From: Bacteroidota bacterium
GTDB lineage: Bacteria; Bacteroidota; Bacteroidia; NS11-12g; UBA955
DNA length: 27,989 nt
Reading direction: 5' to 3'
Assembly (NCBI GenBank): GCA_005788145.1
Contig: SXYY01000144.1
Span: 1-27,989, forward strand
In this document: positions 22,392 through 27,989 of the stretch, piece after piece
Layout of the letters: every line of letters starts with the position of its first letter
How positions within the stretch are numbered: position 1 is the first letter of the stretch
Notes under the pieces: model-generated
What the model was told of the DNA's origin: nothing
Database searches by the model: none
The model's input: the letters and a program-made list of their open reading frames with translations, nothing else
Made by a program: the position numbers and the translations under genes

Positions 22392-23195
22392 TTAGGACAT
22401 CAAGCGTTCATACAATGATCCGTATTGAGTAGCGGCTTCTTCATCGCTGTGTCTCATTACGATTTTATCACTCAAATGGGCTTCTACAACACGGTGGGCC
22501 TCTTCGCTATTGGTAACGATGGCGTCAGAATGTTTTACTGCACCAATGTTCATGGCATCTACACTTGCGTCGCCAAAACACTTCATGCAATCATCGTCCA
22601 AAGAATTGAGGCTCGCTTTGCGGGCGAAATCACCACCCAAATTGATTTTGCCTTCGTCGCAGTGCACGCTGAAAACCACTTTTGTGTGTTTGAAAACGGG
22701 TTCATCTTTGTAAAGCGTTTTCAAATACATCGGAATTAAGCTGGTCATCCATCCTTGACAGTGAATGATGTCTGGTGCCCAACCCAATTTTTTCACAGTT
22801 TCCATCACACCTTTACAAAAGAAAATCGTGCGCTCATCGTTGTCGTCAAACAATTTTCCACTCTCGTCATGGAACATCGCCTTGCGATGAAAATAGTCTT
22901 CATTGTCCAAGAAATAGACTTGCATTTTTGTTTGAGGAATCGATGCAACCTTGATAATCAAAGGGTTGTCGTTGTCGTCAATGCTGATGTTGATTCCTGA
23001 AAGTCGAACGACCTCGTGCAAGCGATTGCGACGTTCGTTGATGACACCAAATCGAGGAACGAGGATTCGGATTTCATTTTCTTGCTCTTGCAGTGCTTGT
23101 GGAAGCATGCGAGCTACTGTTGCTAGCGGCGAAGTCTCTAAAAAAGGAGACATTTCAGAACTTACAAACAGAACGCGTTTTTTGGTTTGGGTCAT
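22392..23195 (-). CDS. GT5-like 'glycogen/starch synthase' N-domain protein, probably not a functional synthase
   Basis: A 267-residue protein matching only the N-terminal half of GT5 glycogen synthases (RVLFVSSEMSPF, PRFGVINERRNRLHEV, FFCKGVMETVKKLGWAPDIIHCQGWMTSLIPMYL). A full synthase is about 480 residues, with a second GT-B domain that binds the nucleotide sugar; that domain is missing. The usual KTGG sugar-binding motif after the first strand is replaced by ETSP (20-23). The protein is intact, with no frameshift, so it is a shortened family member and not a decayed gene. Start at ATG 23195; the frame remains open further upstream to 23264 but that part is unlike the family. It is the first gene of an operon with DUF4270 and DAHP synthase genes and diverges from panC. 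Confidence 0.8.
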   Translation of the reverse strand: MTQTKKRVLFVSSEMSPFLETSPLATVARMLPQALQEQENEIRILVPRFGVINERRNRLHEVVRLSGINISIDDNDNPLIIKVASIPQTKMQVYFLDNEDYFHRKAMFHDESGKLFDDNDERTIFFCKGVMETVKKLGWAPDIIHCQGWMTSLIPMYLKTLYKDEPVFKHTKVVFSVHCDEGKINLGGDFARKASLNSLDDDCMKCFGDASVDAMNIGAVKHSDAIVTNSEEAHRVVEAHLSDKIVMRHSDEEAATQYGSLYERLMS

Positions 23196-23226
23196 ACAGA
23201 GTGAAACTATGCAATGAAAAAGTTTA

Positions 23227-23234
23227 CAAAAGTA
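23227..23234 (-). promoter_or_regulatory. -7 promoter element for the GT5-like operon
   Basis: The minus strand reads TACTTTTG, an exact TAnnTTTG match, 31 bases before the ATG. The nearest TTG is about 24 bases further upstream, a little far for a -33. Confidence 0.5.
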
Positions 23235-23316
23235 TAGTAAAAAAATCGGAAATTGAAACAACAATCTTCCAAGAACCTAGGAAAAATCGTTATTTGCACC
23301 CTCTTTTACGTTCAAC

Positions 23317-24168
23317 ATGAAGGTATTCACGCTCGCGACAGAACTTCCGTCAATTCATATCAAGAATCCGAACAGGAAGATCGCTTTCATTGCCACCATG
23401 GGTGCTTTGCATGAAGGACACCTTTCGTTGGTTGAAGCTGCCCAACAAGATGGCTATTTGACGGTTGTGAGTATCTTCATCAATCCCCTTCAATTCAACA
23501 ATTCATCTGATTTAGAAAAATATCCCAGGACGCTTGCGCTTGATTTGGCACTATTGGAAGCCCAGGGTGTGGATTTTGTGTTTACGCCCACCAATGAAGA
23601 GATGTATCCGTCAACAACCGCAGATGTTGTGGTAGATCTAGGACCGCTCGACAGTCGATTTGAGGGTGCTTGTAGGCCAGGACATTTCCACGGGGTAGTC
23701 CAAGTGGTTTACAGGCTATTTAATTACGTACAGCCCCATGTTGTTTATTTTGGAGAAAAGGATTTGCAGCAGTGTTTGGTGATAGAGCAATTGGTTGTTC
23801 AACATTTCCCGGATTTACAAATGCGCAGGGTGGTAACCAAGCGTGAGGCCTCAGGTTTGGCGATGAGTTCTCGAAATATGCGTTTGTCCGATAAAGGCTT
23901 GGAGACCGCTGCTGCCATATACAAGAGTTTGACGGCGGTTGTTGCGAATCCCACCCAAATGGGTGTAACCTTGGCCATTGAGAAGCAGAATCTGACCTCA
24001 ATGGGGTTCGATGTTGAATACCTTTCTTGTGTGATGCTTCCCTTCATGGATGAGCTAGATAACCAACAATTGCAATTGCTCACTCAGGTGACAAAAAGCA
24101 GACAATATGCGGTGGTTTTTGCCGGAAGTTTGGAGGGCGTGCGACTGATCGATAATCTTGTTTTCTAG
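23317..24168 (+). CDS. panC: Pantoate--beta-alanine ligase (pantothenate synthetase)
   Basis: A 283-residue enzyme that joins pantoate and beta-alanine using ATP in the last step of pantothenate synthesis. Motifs: ATMGALHEGHLSLV (nucleotide-binding His32 and His35), SIFINPLQF, RFEGACRPGHFHGV, VYFGEKDLQQ, and the KMSKS-like SGLAMSSRN. Length is normal. It is divergent from the GT5-like gene with 121 bases between, and its stop abuts that of the convergent dtd gene with no gap. No clear promoter motif was found, only TTATTTG (about 23291) close to the consensus. panD is not next to it. Confidence 0.96.
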   Translation: MKVFTLATELPSIHIKNPNRKIAFIATMGALHEGHLSLVEAAQQDGYLTVVSIFINPLQFNNSSDLEKYPRTLALDLALLEAQGVDFVFTPTNEEMYPSTTADVVVDLGPLDSRFEGACRPGHFHGVVQVVYRLFNYVQPHVVYFGEKDLQQCLVIEQLVVQHFPDLQMRRVVTKREASGLAMSSRNMRLSDKGLETAAAIYKSLTAVVANPTQMGVTLAIEKQNLTSMGFDVEYLSCVMLPFMDELDNQQLQLLTQVTKSRQYAVVFAGSLEGVRLIDNLVF

Positions 24169-24621
24169 TTACTCCCGGTTTTTTGAGTCAATGGTGATTG
24201 TCACGGGTCCTTGATTGACCAATTCAACATCCATGTCAGCGCCAAATTCGCCGGTGGTTACATCCAGATGCCAAGCTGTGCGCAAGTTTTCTATGAACAT
24301 ATCATAAATGGGGATAGCCGTTTCAGGCCGCGCAGATCGTATGAATGATGGGCGGTTTCCCTTGGCGGTTTGGGCAAACAAAGTGAATTGACTAATCACC
24401 AAAATTTCACCGTGTATATCCAGGACGGAAAGGTTCATTTTTCCCTGGTCATCCGAGAAAATGCGCATTTGCGCGGTTTTACCAGCCAACCATTGAGCAT
24501 CATCAAAGGTGTCGGTTTCTTCAACACCCACCAACACCATGAGACCCTGACCAATTCGTCGTGTTTCGTTGCCGTTAATACAAACTTGGGCTCGTTTAAC
24601 CCGCTGAATCACCAGTCTCAC
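24169..24621 (-). CDS. dtd: D-aminoacyl-tRNA deacylase
   Basis: A 150-residue enzyme that removes D-amino acids and misattached glycine from tRNA. The two signature motifs are present: SQFTLFA (77-83) and NQGPVTITID (136-145), which form the active site at the dimer interface. MRLVIQRVKRAQVCI at the start is typical. The start codon is GTG at 24619-24621; no in-frame ATG near it gives the full N-terminus. It follows the T9SS cargo gene on the same strand by 35 bases and abuts panC. Confidence 0.96.
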   Translation of the reverse strand: MRLVIQRVKRAQVCINGNETRRIGQGLMVLVGVEETDTFDDAQWLAGKTAQMRIFSDDQGKMNLSVLDIHGEILVISQFTLFAQTAKGNRPSFIRSARPETAIPIYDMFIENLRTAWHLDVTTGEFGADMDVELVNQGPVTITIDSKNRE

Positions 24622-24656
24622 GGTGTAAATGTTGTGTTTTTTCGCGTATTCGCGGT

Positions 24657-26666
24657 TTAGTTTTTTACAAATTTCTTTTGGAAAACTTGGCCATTTTCAT
24701 TCAAGCGGACCAAATAAACTCCCGCACTCCAATCTTGTGACGGGATGGTCATTTTGCCACTCAATTGCTGAGTTTGATAAACGACTTTTCCTTGCATGTC
24801 AACAATTTCCAAAGAGCTATATCCGTCAATTACGCCAAAAATGGCGATGTCAAATTCTTTGTTGCTGGGATTTGGTTGCAAAGCCATGCGGGTATCTGGA
24901 CCGTTGAGGCTTTGGCTCGCCAATACGGCAGTTCCGTCTTTATAGGCTTTGTTCCGTGCATCGATGAAGGGGATACTACCGCCGTTGTCGATCATTCCGG
25001 TTTTATCGATGAACATAGGAACGATATGCATTTGCATCATTTCCCAACTGGGTTCCATTTCAAAGCTGAAGTTGTGAACGAATTTCTGTCCTGCCTTGGC
25101 TGAAGTACCAAAAGCGTTGGGCAAACCTGAGAAGGTTGGCGCGATCAAACGACCTACATGGTCATAAACCATTTGTGCTGCAGGAACTGGGTTTGGCAAT
25201 TTTTCAAAGCCACCCATTACACCGCTTCCACCGCCGGCATAAGCATTGGATTGGTTGTATCCGGAGGTAGTTCCTGTTACATCATCCTCAACGATGGCAC
25301 AAGCAATGCGGAAATCGCCTGAGATATCGCTTTGAATGGTTGTTTCCACGCTCACGCTCATGATTTTTGTTGCGGCATCGTATTTGGCAGCAATGTCCAT
25401 CACGCCTTTTGGAGCAATTTGGATGCGCTTGATGAAATCACCGCCCATGGCAGAGGGGTCCATTTTGGTTCCACGATCCACAAGGGCGCTGGGATAGCCG
25501 CTGATTTTTGGGGCTATCGATGCATTGTAATAGGGATTCATCATAGGATCATTGTTGTGTACAGCAATTCCTTGGAAGAAGCCATCGTATTTATCATGCA
25601 TATTCTTTAAGGCAACCGCACCTCTCGGACACCATTGGCACCAGGTTCCCGTTGCCTCTTCGCCGATAACCAATTTGCCTTTGGCCGGAACGATGGGGTT
25701 GATGGTGATGGTTTTGCTGTTGTCATTTGCATTGTCGTCGGCGCTACCGTTCACGGTGACAATTGAGGCGACAACATCGCCCATTCCACCAACAATGGTG
25801 ATGGCATTGTCGAAACTGGTACTGTACAAACCATTGGCAGCCAAGTTAATGCCGGTCAGTTTTTTGTTCTGGGTAGTGCCATTATATTTGATGGAAATTT
25901 CAGCATCTGTGATGGTTGAGGTTCCAAGGTTTCTGATTTCAACCGACGGAATGACATTGGCTCCGGCCAAAAAGCCCATAACATTATCAATATAAGTTAC
26001 CGAAGCATTTTTGGTTGTATTTGTATAAGCAGTGTAAGAATAACTCACATCGTCGACGTAGAAAGAACTGCCGTTGATTGGAAACAAATCCATTGAGGCA
26101 ATGGCTCTTGTTGCGTTTTGAAACGCGCCTACCTTGGTGCCGTCAATAAATAAATCCCAAGTGTTGGTATTCAAGTCTACTTTGAGTTCAAAATCAAACC
26201 ACTGTCCTTGGGGATAGGAAACGCTCAACAAATTACCCGCGGCGGCATTATTGATATTCAAGGTTTTGTCTTCCATGAAATATACATCAATGGTGTAACC
26301 TTTGCCAACTGTTGTCTGCTCTTGGAAGTTGAAGTAGGCATTTTTACCCGCATCCACGTTCATGGCCATTTTCAATGCAAGCTGTCCATTTATTCGCATC
26401 CCACCAAAGGGAAGAACTATATCTGCCGGACCACCATTCGCCGCAGTGGATTGAAAATAAATCGAGTTGCTTCCACTCTTTGCTTTGGTATTGGTAACTT
26501 TTACATCATCCGCACCGCCATTGGGACTGCCCCAGGTCTCCCAAACCGCACTTTTTGCAGCAAGGTTGTCTCCCACCGCATAAGAATCAAAATTGTCGCT
26601 GAATGTTTGGCCAAATGTGCTACCAATCAATGCGCTACAGATAAAAAGTAAGTATTGTTTTTTCAT
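24657..26666 (-). CDS. T9SS type A secreted protein with Omp28/thioredoxin-like domain
   Basis: A 669-residue secreted protein. The signal peptide covers about 1-20. An N-terminal beta-rich domain (about 20-212), beginning FSDNFDSYAVGDNL and including a WFDFELKVDLNTNTWDLFIDG segment, looks LamG/concanavalin-like. A CARDB-like beta domain follows (about 225-325). Then an Omp28-type thioredoxin-like domain with GTWCQWCPRGA (Cys343 and Cys346 as the CxxC). The last 70 residues (NPSNKEFDI, YSSLEIVDMQGKVVY, WSAGVYLVRL, ending KKFVKN) are a T9SS type A sorting domain. It is therefore exported through the T9SS and attached or released. The role is unknown; a redox or binding function is possible. 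Start at ATG 26666; the frame is open for 14 more residues upstream, but they lie over the promoter. Confidence 0.88.
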   Translation of the reverse strand: MKKQYLLFICSALIGSTFGQTFSDNFDSYAVGDNLAAKSAVWETWGSPNGGADDVKVTNTKAKSGSNSIYFQSTAANGGPADIVLPFGGMRINGQLALKMAMNVDAGKNAYFNFQEQTTVGKGYTIDVYFMEDKTLNINNAAAGNLLSVSYPQGQWFDFELKVDLNTNTWDLFIDGTKVGAFQNATRAIASMDLFPINGSSFYVDDVSYSYTAYTNTTKNASVTYIDNVMGFLAGANVIPSVEIRNLGTSTITDAEISIKYNGTTQNKKLTGINLAANGLYSTSFDNAITIVGGMGDVVASIVTVNGSADDNANDNSKTITINPIVPAKGKLVIGEEATGTWCQWCPRGAVALKNMHDKYDGFFQGIAVHNNDPMMNPYYNASIAPKISGYPSALVDRGTKMDPSAMGGDFIKRIQIAPKGVMDIAAKYDAATKIMSVSVETTIQSDISGDFRIACAIVEDDVTGTTSGYNQSNAYAGGGSGVMGGFEKLPNPVPAAQMVYDHVGRLIAPTFSGLPNAFGTSAKAGQKFVHNFSFEMEPSWEMMQMHIVPMFIDKTGMIDNGGSIPFIDARNKAYKDGTAVLASQSLNGPDTRMALQPNPSNKEFDIAIFGVIDGYSSLEIVDMQGKVVYQTQQLSGKMTIPSQDWSAGVYLVRLNENGQVFQKKFVKN

Positions 26667-26683
26667 AAGTTCACAGTTTTTTT

Positions 26684-26713
26684 CAAATATAGGCGAAACC
26701 ATATGCAATCAAA
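26684..26713 (-). promoter_or_regulatory. Promoter for the T9SS type A cargo gene
   Basis: On the minus strand TTTG (26710-26713), an 18-base spacer, then TATATTTG (26684-26691), 17 bases before the ATG. Together this is the best -33/-7 match in the window. Confidence 0.7.
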
Positions 26714-26721
26714 CAAAGGTG

Positions 26722-26729
26722 TATTTTTG
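26722..26729 (+). promoter_or_regulatory. -7 promoter element for the GT39-like gene
   Basis: TATTTTTG fits TAnnTTTG, 19 bases before the GTG start at 26749. No clear -33. It sits nine bases from the -33 of the divergent cargo gene promoter. Confidence 0.4.
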
Positions 26730-26748
26730 CTACTTAAGCATAGAATAC

Positions 26749-27989
26749 GTGACAAACGCCATTGGACAACTTTATGATCGTTTGAGAACAGCCACCGTGA
26801 GCTTTGGGCATGATCCGTTGACAGGGATTTTGTTGCTCTTTGGTTTAATTCAGCTTTTTGGTATTACTGACCCTCCATTGGAAATGGCCCACAGTTGGCG
26901 ACAGTCGTTCACAGCCATGATAACCAGAAATTATTGGGAAGGTGGCATGGATTGGCTGCATCCACGCATCGATATGGCCGGTGAAAAATCAGGTATCGTG
27001 GGTGCAGAATTTCCTATATTTAACTTCCTATCTTGGGTTTTGTGTCGAATTTTTGGCTACCAACATTGGTACGGTCGGTGCGTGAATTTAGCGGTGGTCC
27101 TTATCGGCACCTATCATTTTTACTACCTCCTTAGAAATCGTTTTGCTGAAAATGTCTCGTTGTTTTCGGTGATCATTTTGCTGTGCTCTTCATGGTTCAC
27201 TTTTTCGCGGAAAATTATGCCCGATACATTTTCGGTTTCTTTGGTGTTGGTGGGATTGCGCTATGGGTTTGACTTTTGGCATACAGGGCGATGGGTTACT
27301 TGGTTATGTGCAACATTATCCATTGCTTTGGGGATACTGAGTAAAATCCCGGCGATGAGTTTATTGGCTGTTGTGGGATTGCTGTTGTTTGTAAAAGTTG
27401 ACAACAAAAGACGGGTTGTGTGGGTGATTTTGGGAATGGTTACATCATTGCTGCCAGCCATGTGGTGGTATTTTTCTTGGGTGCCTTATTTGAATTCGAC
27501 CTACGGGTATCATTTGTATTTTCCGAAAGGACTTTTGGAGGGTTGGCATGAGATCAGGCCCCTGTGGCGGTTGCTTTTAGAGAAATTCTATTTCACGAGT
27601 TACTATTCGTTTTTGGCATTGTTGCTCGGCATTGTAGGGATATGGGCGATATTTTGCAGAAAATTGAAATTCGAAGCGATTGCTTTGGCGTCAATTGCGT
27701 TTGTATTTGGGGTTTTCATTTTAAAGACCGGGGCAGTATTTCCGCAACACACGTATTATTCAATCCCCTTTACTCCAATCATGGCGTTGCTGTCAGGCTT
27801 GGGATTGGATTATTTGAATGATCAATTTTCTGATTTAGGAAAACAGGCAAAACGCCAAAAATCCGTGGTATTTGGGCTATTGTTGTTGGTTGTGATTGAG
27901 GCAATGGCGAACCAAATACACGATCACTTTATTAAACCTTCCGAGCGCTATAAACAAACTTTGGAAACAGAAATAACTTCGGTTATCCC
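26749..27989 (+). CDS. GT39-like membrane glycosyltransferase, 3' truncated
   Basis: The frame is open from GTG 26749 to the window edge (413 codons seen). It encodes a polytopic membrane protein: a first span (ILLLFGLIQLFG), then the extracytoplasmic start DPPLEMAHSWRQSFTAMI, and at least eight further spans. The Trp-Arg-Gln after the first span and the later KIMPDTFSVS match ArnT/PMT-like (GT39/GT83) glycosyltransferases that use polyprenyl-phosphate sugars outside the inner membrane. Substrate unknown. ATG codons in frame at 26884, 26917 and 26947 would cut off the first span, so GTG is favoured. The C-terminus lies outside the window. Confidence 0.75.
   Translation, partial: MTNAIGQLYDRLRTATVSFGHDPLTGILLLFGLIQLFGITDPPLEMAHSWRQSFTAMITRNYWEGGMDWLHPRIDMAGEKSGIVGAEFPIFNFLSWVLCRIFGYQHWYGRCVNLAVVLIGTYHFYYLLRNRFAENVSLFSVIILLCSSWFTFSRKIMPDTFSVSLVLVGLRYGFDFWHTGRWVTWLCATLSIALGILSKIPAMSLLAVVGLLLFVKVDNKRRVVWVILGMVTSLLPAMWWYFSWVPYLNSTYGYHLYFPKGLLEGWHEIRPLWRLLLEKFYFTSYYSFLALLLGIVGIWAIFCRKLKFEAIALASIAFVFGVFILKTGAVFPQHTYYSIPFTPIMALLSGLGLDYLNDQFSDLGKQAKRQKSVVFGLLLLVVIEAMANQIHDHFIKPSERYKQTLETEITSVI

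Noticed and set aside
23196..23264. Upstream extension of the GT5-like gene (MLFQFPIFLLYF...)
   Set aside because: It looks like a membrane segment but it lies over the putative promoter at 23227-23234 and the family begins at the ATG at 23195.
26667..26708. Longer start of the T9SS type A cargo gene
   Set aside because: The extra residues precede an ideal signal peptide and overlap the -7/-33 elements.
1..27989. A mobile element, phage, toxin-antitoxin or defence system
   Set aside because: No transposase, integrase, terminal repeats, attachment sites, nuclease or toxin-like genes were found; gene content is core metabolism and envelope.

Overview
This looks like a chromosomal segment from a member of the Bacteroidota, probably Flavobacteriales or a close relative. 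The genus cannot be named from the sequence. The evidence is type IX secretion (T9SS) sorting domains of both kinds, a PorP/SprF protein, a DUF4270 lipoprotein, a PUR-family DUF3276 protein, a Bacteroidota-type OmpA/PD40 protein, and -7 promoter elements of the form TAnnTTTG in several intergenic gaps. No plasmid, phage, transposon, CRISPR, rRNA or tRNA feature was found. No gap between genes exceeds about 150 bases.

Layout. 1-5116 is a surface module: the 3' end of a T9SS-exported protein with 28-residue Asp-rich thrombospondin type 3 (TSP3) repeats and a gliding-motility-type C-terminal domain, then PorP/SprF, then a 1036-residue protein with PD40, carboxypeptidase-regulatory, OmpA, TSP3 and SPOR-like regions. 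It ends in a long G/C hairpin terminator. 5243-6987 holds a GT87-type membrane glycosyltransferase converging on a DoxX protein. 7117-9696 (minus) is the rpsO-pnp pair with a terminator after each gene. 9843-12050 holds an ABC exporter and a PUR-family protein. 12134-15869 is a tight, partly overlapping operon: DUF4199 membrane protein, PlsC-type acyltransferase, gatC, a LolD/MacB-type ABC ATPase and a GH3-family adenylating enzyme. 15907-20172 carries kbl and two APC-family amino acid permeases.

20177-23195 (minus) is an operon of a truncated GT5 'glycogen synthase' protein, a DUF4270 lipoprotein and a stand-alone DAHP synthase. panC (23317) diverges from it and converges on dtd (24169-24621, minus). 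24657-26666 (minus) is a T9SS type A cargo with an Omp28/thioredoxin-like domain. A GT39-like membrane glycosyltransferase runs off the right edge.

Most of the window is housekeeping. I did not find a clearly novel defence or mobile system. The points most worth attention are: the shared 28-residue repeat in an exported protein and in its neighbouring OmpA protein, where it sits between two presumed peptidoglycan-binding domains; the GT5-like protein that lacks the substrate-binding KTGG motif and the second GT-B domain; a DAHP synthase with Gln where the family has a metal-binding His; and an ABC exporter with Asp at the catalytic Glu position.
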